Source: Pseudogymnoascus destructans (lineage: Eukaryota; Ascomycota; Leotiomycetes; Thelebolales; Thelebolaceae). Taken from it: 64,000 bases of DNA. The notes beneath the pieces are model-generated. The model ran no database searches and was not told the DNA's origin. It was given only the letters and a program-made list of their open reading frames with translations. Location of the stretch: the NCBI RefSeq assembly GCF_001641265.1, contig NW_020167541.1:62001-126000 (forward strand). The letters are read 5' to 3'. Both the position numbers and the translations under genes were made by a program. Positions 30,969 to 43,225 of the stretch are shown here, in pieces (positions within the stretch are counted from its first letter, which is position 1; every line of letters starts with the position of its first letter).

Positions 30969-31443
30969 TGTAACGCTGACTTCTAAACGATAGAAGACAC
31001 AGAGGTTCTCTTGCGTAAAGGTTTACTTATCAGAGGAGGCAGGGGATCAGACACAAAGGCTTCAAGTAACACGTTACTAGTATATAACAAATACTGTATT
31101 GAGTTGAGCACGAAGCTCCTATCTAAGGAAATACTATCTACTTATATAGTGGCGTCGTGCCTAGTGGACTCTTGGGAACTCACTTGAGTCCTCGGAGTCC
31201 TGGACTCTTAGGACTCTTCTCATCATCCTGCGAGTCCATCACGTGCCTAGTGGACTCCTGGGAACTCACTCGAGTCCTCGGAGTCCTGGACTCTTAGGAC
31301 TCTTCTCATCATCCTGCGAGTCCGTCACGTGATACTTTCGGAACTACTATTCCCCGCTGCCCCTCCAGGTACCAGGGCCGGTCTCATGCGACCTCCCTCC
31401 TTCCTGTCCTGTAGTTGGCCAGCCTTCTTGTTCCGTCGTAACA
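30969..31443 (-). repeat. LTR-A, left-arm outer LTR
   Basis: 475 bp, 3' LTR of the minus-strand element. The flanks TGTAG (left) and CTCGC (right, internal) are not a duplication, as expected if it is the LTR of a longer element. Confidence 0.93.
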
Positions 31444-31491
31444 CTCGCTCCCTTCCCCTGGGCATTCGTCTCGAATCCTATAAGTACGTCC

Positions 31492-32106
31492 ATGTCCCCG
31501 GGACTCTGCTGCTCCTCAGCGAGTCCTTCAATATGCAACATGCCTACTGACACTGCCCGCAAACTCCAGGAACGCAACGATCTTGTCCGTCGAATAAAGA
31601 ACCACGGATACGAACTACCCGAAATGGATTCTTGCTCGAACTGCGTGAGGCGAAACATTACTTGCGTGTCGTCTCCAAATGATTCACGGCGGTGCGCCGA
31701 GTGCGTTCGTCGCAACTTGAAAGAAAAGTGTGACTGTATGGGTCCTGAGCATCCCGACTGGGTGAAGCTCGAACGGGAGGAGGATCGCCTGGATCGCGAA
31801 GAGGAAGAAACCCTTTCGAAGTTACTTCGTCTGCGAAAGCAGAAACGCCTCATCCGAACCCGTGGTAAAGATATGCTCCGGCGAGGTTTGAAAACCCTCG
31901 ACGAGCTTGATGCGGCAGAGGAGGCCGAACGTGTGGCTGCTGAGAAGCGTGACGCTGTTGAGGCTGAGGAACAGGCAGTTAGCGCTGCCTCCTCGTCTGT
32001 GACCGGGACCCTCGCTTCCTCCGATCCACTGGCCTACTCCCCTGCATCTTGGGATCAATGGCTGGCGGATGGCGGCGTCGATATTCCTCCAGCAGTTCTT
32101 TGCTGA
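31492..32106 (+). CDS. Antisense gene of the LTR-A element: Zn2Cys6-like protein (left arm)
   Basis: Single exon, up to 204 aa; the start may be MSPGL (31492) or MPTDTARK (31540). It lies opposite to gag-pol, beginning about 50 bp inside the LTR, with CCTATAAG just upstream, and overlaps the last 128 bp of the chromodomain gene tail to tail. Cysteines at 48, 51, 58, 68, 71 and 80 follow C-x2-C-x6-C-x9-C-x2-C-x8-C, which fits the fungal Zn2Cys6 cluster rule. The usual basic residues between the second and third Cys are only partly kept (VRRNIT). A strongly charged, probably coiled-coil stretch follows (LEREEDRLDREEEETLSK), then an Ala/Ser-rich tail. No transcription-factor middle domain is present. 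Function unknown; position matches the antisense gene of the LTR-B chromovirus. Confidence 0.7.
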   Translation: MSPGLCCSSASPSICNMPTDTARKLQERNDLVRRIKNHGYELPEMDSCSNCVRRNITCVSSPNDSRRCAECVRRNLKEKCDCMGPEHPDWVKLEREEDRLDREEEETLSKLLRLRKQKRLIRTRGKDMLRRGLKTLDELDAAEEAERVAAEKRDAVEAEEQAVSAASSSVTGTLASSDPLAYSPASWDQWLADGGVDIPPAVLC

Positions 32107-33760
32107 TGTTCCTTGTTGGTTCCCACGAATTATCCGTAGGTTCGTAATTTTCCCATTTTATCAAAAACTCTTCTCGACGTCCTACTAACCTTCTGTCTAG
32201 GATCGCTTCGACCTCATATTCGATTATCTCATTCTCGGGTTGGAGTTCGGTGTCGGTCGCAATTGGGGTATTTCCTCTTGCTGGTTCCAGTAGTGAGACA
32301 TGAAATACCGGGTGTAGTCTAGACTTCTTAGGTAGCTGCAGTCTGTAATTAACTGAGCTGACTTTGTTCAATATTTTGAATGGTCCCAATTTCTTGAAGT
32401 CCAACTTTGTGCTTGGTCGTTTCGTTTTGATATGTTTCCGGAGTAGGTATACTTTATCCCCCTCCTTGAAGGCAGGTTCCATACTGCGCTTCTTGTTTGC
32501 GTATGCGGCGGATCGTTCATTTAAGAATTGGATGTCCGTCGCAAGTTGTTCGTGGAACGATTTCAGTTGTTCCACCACGATCAGGGCTTGTTCAGCTCGT
32601 GATTCATCCGGTCTTGGTTGCCTATATGCTTCTGGCTGGTAGCCATAATTGGCAAAGAACGGTGAGACTTTCGTTGCTTCTGTCATCGCGCTGTTATATG
32701 CAAACTGTGCGATGGGTAAGATCTGAACCCAGTTATCCTGTTGATGATTGACATAGCTTCGCAGGTACTGTTCAAGGGTCTGATTTAATCTTTCTGTTTG
32801 GCCATCTGTCTGGGGATGAAAAGCTGTTGATAGCTTATGATTTGTTCCCAGTAGCGCCATCAATGATTTCCAGAATTTCGAAGTAAAGAGCTTGTCTCTA
32901 TCTGAGATGATTTCTTCTGGCATCCCATGATCGGCTAATATGACTCGAATGAAGGTATATGCGAGCGCCTCGGCGTCGCTAGCTTCTAGATATGGTATAA
33001 ACTTCCCATATTTCGTGAGTCTTTCCGTGATGACGAGGATAGAGTCATATTCTATTCCTGTTAACGGGTCCTTGGAGGGTGGAAGCTTGACGATGAAGTC
33101 CAAAGCTATTGATTTCCACGCTCCTTTTGGTACTGGTGTCGACTTGAGTTGTCCGTATGGCAGATGCCTATTGGATTTTGACTTGCTGCAAATGTCGCAC
33201 TCTCTTACCACTGTCTCTACCTGCTTCCTCATACCTGGGAAGTAGTAGTGTCGAGTGATTCGTTCGAAGGTTCGTGTTACTCCCTGATGACCGTGTGCTG
33301 GTAACGAGTGTTGTTCTTGCACCAGCGGGCGTCTCATTTGACTTGGGACATACACTAACCCTTTGTATCGAATCAATCCTTGTTCGTCGATGGTGAAGTC
33401 GCCTTCGACTTTGGACAAGACTCGCTTGGCGCATTCGTCTGTTGCGTAAGCTTTCTTGAGTCTTTCCTCGAGTTCTGTATCTTCGATGACTGAGATCGTC
33501 GCTAGTAACTCGTTGTACTGTATTCCTGCATCTGTTTTCTTCAGAATTGCTCTAGGTCTTTCTTCCTTTGGGCCGGCGTAGTCGGTCCGTCTGCTGAGAG
33601 CGTCTGCTCTTGCATTCTCGGAGCCCTTGCGATAGGTTATCGTGAAGTTGTAGGCTGCGAGGGTTTCTGCCCAGCGGACTTGTCTGCGGTTTAAAACCTT
33701 GGTCGTGGTGAAGTATATGAGGTTCTTGTGATCCGTCCATACCTGCACAGGGTAGGTGGA
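31979..33760 (-). mobile_element. LTR-A element: RNase H, integrase, chromodomain (left arm)
   Basis: Encodes the end of RNase H (VWTDHKNLIYFTTTKVLNRRQ, ARADALSRR), the integrase zinc domain (H..H, CDICSKSK), a catalytic core (ALDFIVKLPPS, EIISDRDKLFTSKFWK, HPQTDGQTERLNQTLEQY) and a chromodomain (EVEAILDRRLVGRREEFLIKWE, SWEPTRNI). About 589 residues are open. Upstream it is cut by LTR-C at 33761. Reverse transcriptase and the first part of RNase H are missing between here and 34687, so the element cannot be autonomous. Confidence 0.93.
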
Positions 33761-34686
33761 TGTAATGGTGGGTGCACCAGATGTGAGAATCTAGCCACCC
33801 AAGGAAGGGATGATTTTACTAAGACAACACACTGTCTTAGGAAACAGAGCCAAAGGGTTGTAGCTTAGACTATTCCACAACGCAGCAATCAGGTGTGTGA
33901 TGTAGTGAAGTGGTTCAGACAAGTTGCAACAAATGTTGAGTCTGGGAACTCAGGGGTAAGTCAGAGGTTAACACCTCACTGACTTTTCAGAAACAAGGAG
34001 TAACAAGATGAATGCTTGGAAGCTTGGAAAAGATGTGGAAGTATGTGATAGTCGATTTACTGTATTGTCTGCTTGCCCTTTCTTAAGGAAAGGGCAATCC
34101 TATTTATGCTAAAGGAATGTAGTTCTCTCATTTTCCAAGACTTTCCATGACTTACCAGGCTTGGTAACTGTAGTTGACGTAAGAGAATCCCATAGAACCA
34201 TCTCTTAGGTTCGTAGCCTATAGGAAGTAAAAGGAGGTCCAAGGTCAGAGTACCCCTATAGACAAATTATGTCATAGACAAATTATGTCATAGACAAATT
34301 ATGTCATAACTTAACCAATCTTGTGGGTAACTAAAGAGCGATGACATGTAATGAATCATAGAGGTTCGTAGGAGCTTTTAGAGCTATCGTTCATGCTCCT
34401 AGGCCTCTAGTTGGTAGAGATATGTCATGTGGTAGTATGAGTGATGTCATGTAATGAATCATAGAGGGTTGTAGAGATATGCTATGTGGTAATATCGGCC
34501 CAGTAACTAAGGAGCGATGACGTGTAATGAATCATAGATGGTTGTAGCAATTGTTGAGTAGTATTGCTCTTGTTGTTGGTGTGATAAGCCAAAATATGTA
34601 TAGTGACTTGTAGGTTTGAGGAGGAGATTTCCAAGTTTGCTCTTGAGTTTGATAGCAAACTGAGTGCAACGAATGTCAGTATGACA
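33761..34686 (+). repeat. LTR-C, outer copy (left arm)
   Basis: 926 bp, TGTAATGG...TATGACA. The flanks GTGGA and GAAAA differ, and the coding sequences on its two sides are not contiguous (the reverse transcriptase core is lost). It probably arose by recombination between two insertions rather than one simple insertion. Confidence 0.92.
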
Positions 34687-36441
34687 GAAAAGCATCGGAC
34701 TTCCTGCGGGTGATGTGGATGGTTTGATGAATCCTTTTGCTAGGTTATCATCAATGTACTCCTTGAGTACCTTTAGCTCTTTTTCTGATAGCTGATATAT
34801 TGGTCCGAACGGTGGACTCTTGTCTTTCTCTAGGGGTATCTCGTGATCCCATGGTTGGTGCTTAGGAAGCGCCTCGTTCTTAGGGCCTTCCTGGAATAAT
34901 TGCTCGTATTCCTTGTACTCCACCGGTATACTCGTCGGTGAGGATGCCTGGGCTAGGTCATCGAGCTCGGAGGTTGCACATAACTCCTTCCGGCCCTGGG
35001 AGGGTTTCTCCCGTTGTCGCGTGTCCGTCCGTTGTTTACACGCGCGCTGGCTCATCACAACTTTCTCGTTCCACCAGTCGATCTGGGGGTTGTGTTTCTT
35101 GAGCCATGGCACACCAAGGATGCACGCATGGTTGTCCATGTGCACGATGTCAAACTGAATCGTTTCCTTGTGCCCATGTAGCATGACCATTTCTAATGGG
35201 ACCGTTTCGTGGGTCACCATTCCTTCATTAGTCGAGATGGGCTCTCCATCTACGACCATTAACGGGTATGGTTCGGCTTTCATTGTTGTTTTGAAGCCCT
35301 GTGTATCTGCTACTTTCTTTGTCATAAAGTTGCCCGTCGCTCCGGAGTCAATCATTGCTCGGAGGTGTCGCTGTTGTATTTTAGCGACCACATATAGTTG
35401 CATGCTGCCCGTCGTGGCGCATAGCTGGTCTGTACTAGGCCTCTTCGTGTCACTCACCGGTGGCCTACCGTCGAGGACTCCTAGTTTTTTGACTCGTCCG
35501 AGGAGGGATAGTATTCATCCGCTTCCAATGGAGGTCCTGGGGGAGATCGTCTCCCTGTCTCTGCTGCGTCGTTCAGCAGGTGTGGATATCTTTCGTATAC
35601 CTGTTCGCTTTTGATAGGCAAGTCCCCTTCAGACTGGCTTCGCCTGAGGGCGTGAACTTGCTCTGCGTCTCTGAAGTGTATCCTGGGCGAGGATCGGGGA
35701 AACAACTGATTCTGGTGTTTCTTTTTCCAGTGGAGCTTGCAGTCATCTTCGCTGCAATACTCCCAGTAGACATACGCATGCCAGGGATGATCAGTCTCTG
35801 TTGCGTCTGTTGTTGATAGTTCCCGCTGTCCTCTCACCCATGCACTATCTTCCCTCAGAGGCGTGGAGAACATGTCTAGTTGCTCCATGGCTCTCCTTTC
35901 GATGCGTGGAGTGGGTCTCGCATTTTCCCGTCGGAGCATATCTCTGGCTTTCTCGTCGTACTTCTCCAGGGCTCTCCTGCGGTCCTGGTAGTAAAGTTCG
36001 ACGCTTTTCATATTCTTCAGTTTAGCCATATGCTCGACATCCTTCTCCAGTTCTTCCGCTTCTTGGGCTTCCAACTTAGCTACGTCTGGGGACGTGCCAA
36101 GCAGCCTGCGGGTATTCGTTAGTTGGTCGTAGTATCTCCAGAGGTCGTCCTTGCAGTCGTCCACTAGACATTCTTGTGGTAATCCCTGCAGTAGGTTTGT
36201 GTAGATTCCTTTAAGCGTAGGGATCCTCCTCCGGCTGTTAGGTTCGTTTCTCGCGTTCCTAATCTTATTATGGGCGTGTCTGGCCATGCATTTTACTACA
36301 TCACATCCTTGCACCGAGGACTCATTGGACCTGTGGCTATGAACCAAGAATGAGCTTCGATACAGAGCAGCAAGCATATCACAAAGCCAAACAAGAGCAC
36401 AAGAACATAGCTCAGACCATGGCAAAGGTTTGGGAGTTTCT
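34687..36441 (-). mobile_element. LTR-A element: gag, protease, start of reverse transcriptase (left arm)
   Basis: Gag frame runs to a stop at 35481 and includes MARHAHNKIRNARNEPNSRRR, a long charged helix and the HPWHAYVYWEYCSEDDCKLH motif common at the end of fungal gypsy gag. It ends SDESKN, encoded by TCA AAA AAC, then TAG. The protease follows in the -1 frame with the active site MIDSGATGNFM, then the very start of reverse transcriptase (GFIKPSTSPAGSPMLF) before LTR-C cuts in. The slippery heptamer A-AAA-AAC lies at 35484-35490. The region 36300-36441 next to the inner LTR-C does not continue gag cleanly. Confidence 0.88.
35484..35490 (-). promoter_or_regulatory. -1 frameshift slippery site (left arm)
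   Basis: Sense strand A-AAA-AAC, in the gag frame and directly followed by the gag stop TAG. The protease frame is open in -1 from that point. Confidence 0.75.
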
Positions 36442-37367
36442 TGTAATGGTGGGTGCACCAGATGTGAGAATCTTGCCACCCAAGGAAGGGATGAATTTAC
36501 TAAGACAACACACTGTCTTAGAAAACAGAGCCAAAGGGTCGTAGCTTAGACTATTCCACAACGCAGCAATCAGGTGTGTGATGTAGTGAAGTGGTTCAGA
36601 CAAGTTGCAACAAATGTTGAGTCTGGGAACTCAGGGGTAAGTCAGAGGTTAACACCTCACTGACTTTTCAGAAACAAGGAGTAACAAGATGAATGCTTGG
36701 AAGCTTGGAAAAGACGTGGAAGTATGTGATAGTCGATTTACTGTATTGTCTGCTTGCCCTTTCTTAAGGAAAGGGCAATCCTATTTATGCTAAAGGAATG
36801 TAGTTCTCTCATTTTCCAAGACTTTCCATGACTTACCAGGCTTGGTAACTGTAGTTGACGTAAGAGAATCCCATAGAACCATCTCTTAGGTTCGTAGCCT
36901 ATAGGAAGTAAAAGGAGGTCCAAGGTCAGAGTACCCCTATAGACAAATTATGTCATAGACAAATTATGTCATAGACAAATTATGTCATAACTTAACCAAT
37001 CTTGTGGGTAACTAAAGAGCGATGACATGTAATGAATCATAGAGGTTCGTAGGAGCTTTTAGAGCTATCGTTCATGCTCCTAGGCCTCTAGTTGGTAGAG
37101 ATATGTCATGTGGTAGTATAAGTGATGTCATTTAATGAATCATAGAGGGTTGTAGAGATATGCTATGTGGTAATATCGGCCCAGTAACTAAGGAGTTATG
37201 ACCTGTAACGAATCATAGATGGTTGTAGCAATTGTTGAGTAGTATTGCTCTTGTTGTTGGTGTGATAAGCCAAAATATGTATAGTGACTTGTAGGTTTGA
37301 GGAGGAGATTTCCAAGTTTGCTCTTGAGTTTGATAGCAAACTGAGTGCAACGAATGTCAGTATGACA
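36442..37367 (+). repeat. LTR-C, inner copy (left arm)
   Basis: 926 bp; flanks TTTCT and GAGAG differ. It separates the gag start (37368-37545) from the rest of gag. Confidence 0.92.
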
Positions 37368-37576
37368 GAGAGCTGCGATACTTCTGGTGTTTCAGCTTCG
37401 ATTTGCCCCTCAATCGTAGGCGGGATAGGCAGAGCAGGGCTTCCTCTGCCATCTTCTTCGAAGGTAGAGTATTGGCGATGTCTTTGGGGTAAGGATTGGG
37501 GCTCATAAGCCAGGAATTCGAGCGGCTTCGAGGCCATTATCACTTATATAGAGCGACGTATGTAGATACTGCTATA
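37368..37576 (-). mobile_element. Gag N-terminus of the left element, unique to the palindrome centre
   Basis: On the minus strand: a short leader, then MASKPLEFLAYEPQSLPQRH and about 57 residues up to VSQLS, where LTR-C begins. This piece has no mirror copy in the right arm. It is bounded by LTR-A at 37577. Confidence 0.7.
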
Positions 37577-37836
37577 TGTTACGACGGAACAAGAAGGCTG
37601 GCCAACTACAGGACAGGAAGGAGGGAGGTCGCATGAGACCGGCCCTGGTACCTGGAGGGGCAGCGGGGAATAGTAGTTCCGAAAGTATCACGTGACGGAC
37701 TCGCAGGATGATGAGAAGAGTCCTAAGAGTCCAGGACTCCGAGGACTCGAGTGAGTTCCCAGGAGTCCACTAGGCACGTGACGGACTCGCAGGATGATGA
37801 GAAGAGTCCTAAGAGTCCAGGACTCCGAGGACTCGA
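37577..37836 (+). repeat. Truncated LTR-A at the palindrome centre
   Basis: First 260 bp of LTR-A, including both 87-bp U3 repeats, cut at AGGACTCGA where the LTR-C of the right arm starts. May be the remnant of the 5' LTR of the right element. Confidence 0.88.
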
Positions 37837-38762
37837 TGTCATACTGACATTCGTTGCACTCAGTTTGCTATCAAACTCAAGAGCAAACTTGGAAATCTCC
37901 TCCTCAAACCTACAAGTCACTATACATATTTTGGCTTATCACACCAACAACAAGAGCAATACTACTCAACAATTGCTACAACCATCTATGATTCGTTACA
38001 GGTCATAACTCCTTAGTTACTGGGCCGATATTACCACATAGCATATCTCTACAACCCTCTATGATTCATTAAATGACATCACTTATACTACCACATGACA
38101 TATCTCTACCAACTAGAGGCCTAGGAGCATGAACGATAGCTCTAAAAGCTCCTACGAACCTCTATGATTCATTACATGTCATCGCTCTTTAGTTACCCAC
38201 AAGATTGGTTAAGTTATGACATAATTTGTCTATGACATAATTTGTCTATGACATAATTTGTCTATAGGGGTACTCTGACCTTGGACCTCCTTTTACTTCC
38301 TATAGGCTACGAACCTAAGAGATGGTTCTATGGGATTCTCTTACGTCAACTACAGTTACCAAGCCTGGTAAGTCATGGAAAGTCTTGGAAAATGAGAGAA
38401 CTACATTCCTTTAGCATAAATAGGATTGCCCTTTCCTTAAGAAAGGGCAAGCAGACAATACAGTAAATCGACTATCACATACTTCCACGTCTTTTCCAAG
38501 CTTCCAAGCATTCATCTTGTTACTCCTTGTTTCTGAAAAGTCAGTGAGGTGTTAACCTCTGACTTACCCCTGAGTTCCCAGACTCAACATTTGTTGCAAC
38601 TTGTCTGAACCACTTCACTACATCACACACCTGATTGCTGCGTTGTGGAATAGTCTAAGCTACGACCCTTTGGCTCTGTTTTCTAAGACAGTGTGTTGTC
38701 TTAGTAAATTCATCCCTTCCTTGGGTGGCAAGATTCTCACATCTGGTGCACCCACCATTACA
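37837..38762 (-). repeat. LTR-C, inner copy (right arm)
   Basis: Mirror image of 36442-37367. Confidence 0.92.
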
Positions 38763-40517
38763 AGAAACTCCCAAACCTTTGCCATGGTCTGAGCTATGTT
38801 CTTGTGCTCTTGTTTGGCTTTGTGATATGCTTGCTGCTCTGTATCGAAGCTCATTCTTGGTTCATAGCCACAGGTCCAATGAGTCCTCGGTGCAAGGATG
38901 TGATGTAGTAAAATGCATGGCCAGACACGCCCATAATAAGATTAGGAACGCGAGAAACGAACCTAACAGCCGGAGGAGGATCCCTACGCTTAAAGGAATC
39001 TACACAAACCTACTGCAGGGATTACCACAAGAATGTCTAGTGGACGACTGCAAGGACGACCTCTGGAGATACTACGACCAACTAACGAATACCCGCAGGC
39101 TGCTTGGCACGTCCCCAGACGTAGCTAAGTTGGAAGCCCAAGAAGCGGAAGAACTGGAGAAGGATGTCGAGCATATGGCTAAACTGAAGAATATGAAAAG
39201 CGTCGAACTTTACTACCAGGACCGCAGGAGAGCCCTGGAGAAGTACGACGAGAAAGCCAGAGATATGCTCCGACGGGAAAATGCGAGACCCACTCCACGC
39301 ATCGAAAGGAGAGCCATGGAGCAACTAGACATGTTCTCCACGCCTCTGAGGGAAGATAGTGCATGGGTGAGAGGACAGCGGGAACTATCAACAACAGACG
39401 CAACAGAGACTGATCATCCCTGGCATGCGTATGTCTACTGGGAGTATTGCAGCGAAGATGACTGCAAGCTCCACTGGAAAAAGAAACACCAGAATCAGTT
39501 GTTTCCCCGATCCTCGCCCAGGATACACTTCAGAGACGCAGAGCAAGTTCACGCCCTCAGGCGAAGCCAGTCTGAAGGGGACTTGCCTATCAAAAGCGAA
39601 CAGGTATACGAAAGATATCCACACCTGCTGAACGACGCAGCAGAGACAGGGAGACGATCTCCCCCAGGACCTCCATTGGAAGCGGATGAATACTATCCCT
39701 CCTCGGACGAGTCAAAAAACTAGGAGTCCTCGACGGTAGGCCACCGGTGAGTGACACGAAGAGGCCTAGTACAGACCAGCTATGCGCCACGACGGGCAGC
39801 ATGCAACTATATGTGGTCGCTAAAATACAACAGCGACACCTCCGAGCAATGATTGACTCCGGAGCGACGGGCAACTTTATGACAAAGAAAGTAGCAGATA
39901 CACAGGGCTTCAAAACAACAATGAAAGCCGAACCATACCCGTTAATGGTCGTAGATGGAGAGCCCATCTCGACTAATGAAGGAATGGTGACCCACGAAAC
40001 GGTCCCATTAGAAATGGTCATGCTACATGGGCACAAGGAAACGATTCAGTTTGACATCGTGCACATGGACAACCATGCGTGCATCCTTGGTGTGCCATGG
40101 CTCAAGAAACACAACCCCCAGATCGACTGGTGGAACGAGAAAGTTGTGATGAGCCAGCGCGCGTGTAAACAACGGACGGACACGCGACAACGGGAGAAAC
40201 CCTCCCAGGGCCGGAAGGAGTTATGTGCAACCTCCGAGCTCGATGACCTAGCCCAGGCATCCTCACCGACGAGTATACCGGTGGAGTACAAGGAATACGA
40301 GCAATTATTCCAGGAAGGCCCTAAGAACGAGGCGCTTCCTAAGCACCAACCATGGGATCACGAGATACCCCTAGAGAAAGACAAGAGTCCACCGTTCGGA
40401 CCAATATATCAGCTATCAGAAAAAGAGCTAAAGGTACTCAAGGAGTACATTGATGATAACCTAGCAAAAGGATTCATCAAACCATCCACATCACCCGCAG
40501 GAAGTCCGATGCTTTTC
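38763..40517 (+). mobile_element. LTR-A element: gag, protease, start of reverse transcriptase (right arm)
   Basis: Mirror image of 34687-36441. Gag frame to the stop at 39721-39723; protease active site MIDSGATGNFM in the -1 frame; cut by LTR-C after SPAGSPMLF. Confidence 0.88.
39714..39720 (+). promoter_or_regulatory. -1 frameshift slippery site (right arm)
   Basis: A-AAA-AAC directly followed by TAG (39721-39723); mirror of 35484-35490. Confidence 0.75.
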
Positions 40518-41443
40518 TGTCATACTGACATTCGTTGCACTCAGTTTGCTATCAAACTCAAGAGCAAACTTGGAAATCTCCTCCTCAAACCTACAAGTCA
40601 CTATACATATTTTGGCTTATCACACCAACAACAAGAGCAATACTACTCAACAATTGCTACAACCATCTATGATTCATTACACGTCATCGCTCCTTAGTTA
40701 CTGGGCCGATATTACCACATAGCATATCTCTACAACCCTCTATGATTCATTACATGACATCACTCATACTACCACATGACATATCTCTACCAACTAGAGG
40801 CCTAGGAGCATGAACGATAGCTCTAAAAGCTCCTACGAACCTCTATGATTCATTACATGTCATCGCTCTTTAGTTACCCACAAGATTGGTTAAGTTATGA
40901 CATAATTTGTCTATGACATAATTTGTCTATGACATAATTTGTCTATAGGGGTACTCTGACCTTGGACCTCCTTTTACTTCCTATAGGCTACGAACCTAAG
41001 AGATGGTTCTATGGGATTCTCTTACGTCAACTACAGTTACCAAGCCTGGTAAGTCATGGAAAGTCTTGGAAAATGAGAGAACTACATTCCTTTAGCATAA
41101 ATAGGATTGCCCTTTCCTTAAGAAAGGGCAAGCAGACAATACAGTAAATCGACTATCACATACTTCCACATCTTTTCCAAGCTTCCAAGCATTCATCTTG
41201 TTACTCCTTGTTTCTGAAAAGTCAGTGAGGTGTTAACCTCTGACTTACCCCTGAGTTCCCAGACTCAACATTTGTTGCAACTTGTCTGAACCACTTCACT
41301 ACATCACACACCTGATTGCTGCGTTGTGGAATAGTCTAAGCTACAACCCTTTGGCTCTGTTTCCTAAGACAGTGTGTTGTCTTAGTAAAATCATCCCTTC
41401 CTTGGGTGGCTAGATTCTCACATCTGGTGCACCCACCATTACA
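40518..41443 (-). repeat. LTR-C, outer copy (right arm)
   Basis: Mirror image of 33761-34686. Confidence 0.92.
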
Positions 41444-43225
41444 TCCACCTACCCTGTGCAGGTATGGACGGATCACAAGAACCTCATATACTTCACCACG
41501 ACCAAGGTTTTAAACCGCAGACAAGTCCGCTGGGCAGAAACCCTCGCAGCCTACAACTTCACGATAACCTATCGCAAGGGCTCCGAGAATGCAAGAGCAG
41601 ACGCTCTCAGCAGACGGACCGACTACGCCGGCCCAAAGGAAGAAAGACCTAGAGCAATTCTGAAGAAAACAGATGCAGGAATACAGTACAACGAGTTACT
41701 AGCGACGATCTCAGTCATCGAAGATACAGAACTCGAGGAAAGACTCAAGAAAGCTTACGCAACAGACGAATGCGCCAAGCGAGTCTTGTCCAAAGTCGAA
41801 GGCGACTTCACCATCGACGAACAAGGATTGATTCGATACAAAGGGTTAGTGTATGTCCCAAGTCAAATGAGACGCCCGCTGGTGCAAGAACAACACTCGT
41901 TACCAGCACACGGTCATCAGGGAGTAACACGAACCTTCGAACGAATCACTCGACACTACTACTTCCCAGGTATGAGGAAGCAGGTAGAGACAGTGGTAAG
42001 AGAGTGCGACATTTGCAGCAAGTCAAAATCCAATAGGCATCTGCCATACGGACAACTCAAGTCGACACCAGTACCAAAAGGAGCGTGGAAATCAATAGCT
42101 TTGGACTTCATCGTCAAGCTTCCACCCTCCAAGGACCCGTTAACAGGAATAGAATATGACTCTATCCTCGTCATCACGGAAAGACTCACGAAATATGGGA
42201 AGTTTATACCATATCTAGAAGCTAGCGACGCCGAGGCGCTCGCATATACCTTCATTCGAGTCATATTAGCCGATCATGGGATGCCAGAAGAAATCATCTC
42301 AGATAGAGACAAGCTCTTTACTTCGAAATTCTGGAAATCATTGATGGCGCTACTGGGAACAAATCATAAGCTATCAACAGCTTTTCATCCCCAGACAGAT
42401 GGCCAAACAGAAAGATTAAATCAGACCCTTGAACAGTACCTGCGAAGCTATGTCAATCATCAACAGGATAACTGGGTTCAGATCTTACCCATCGCACAGT
42501 TTGCATATAACAGCGCGATGACAGAAGCAACGAAAGTCTCACCGTTCTTTGCCAATTATGGCTACCAGCCAGAAGCATATAGGCAACCAAGACCGGATGA
42601 ATCACGAGCTGAACAAGCCCTGATCGTGGTGGAACAACTGAAATCGTTCCACGAACAACTTGCGACGGACATCCAATTCTTAAATGAACGATCCGCCGCA
42701 TACGCAAACAAGAAGCGCAGTATGGAACCTGCCTTCAAGGAGGGGGATAAAGTATACCTACTCCGGAAACATATCAAAACGAAACGACCAAGCACAAAGT
42801 TGGACTTCAAGAAATTGGGACCATTCAAAATATTGAACAAAGTCAGCTCAGTTAATTACAGACTGCAGCTACCTAAGAAGTCTAGACTACACCCGGTATT
42901 TCATGTCTCACTACTGGAACCAGCAAGAGGAAATACCCCAATTGCGACCGACACCGAACTCCAACCCGAGAATGAGATAATCGAATATGAGGTCGAAGCG
43001 ATCCTAGACAGAAGGTTAGTAGGACGTCGAGAAGAGTTTTTGATAAAATGGGAAAATTACGAACCTACGGATAATTCGTGGGAACCAACAAGGAACATCA
43101 GCAAAGAACTGCTGGAGGAATATCGACGCCGCCATCCGCCAGCCATTGATCCCAAGATGCAGGGGAGTAGGCCAGTGGATCGGAGGAAGCGAGGGTCCCG
43201 GTCACAGACGAGGAGGCAGCGCTAA
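41444..43225 (+). mobile_element. LTR-A element: RNase H, integrase, chromodomain (right arm)
   Basis: Mirror image of 31979-33760; the predicted protein is identical to the left-arm copy over 589 residues. Confidence 0.93.

Noticed and set aside
38660..38854. Minus-strand frame MSFDTEQQAYHKAKQEHKN next to the inner LTR-C
   Set aside because: Short, half of it lies in the LTR, and there is no recognisable family. It may be a leftover of another element but cannot be supported as a gene.
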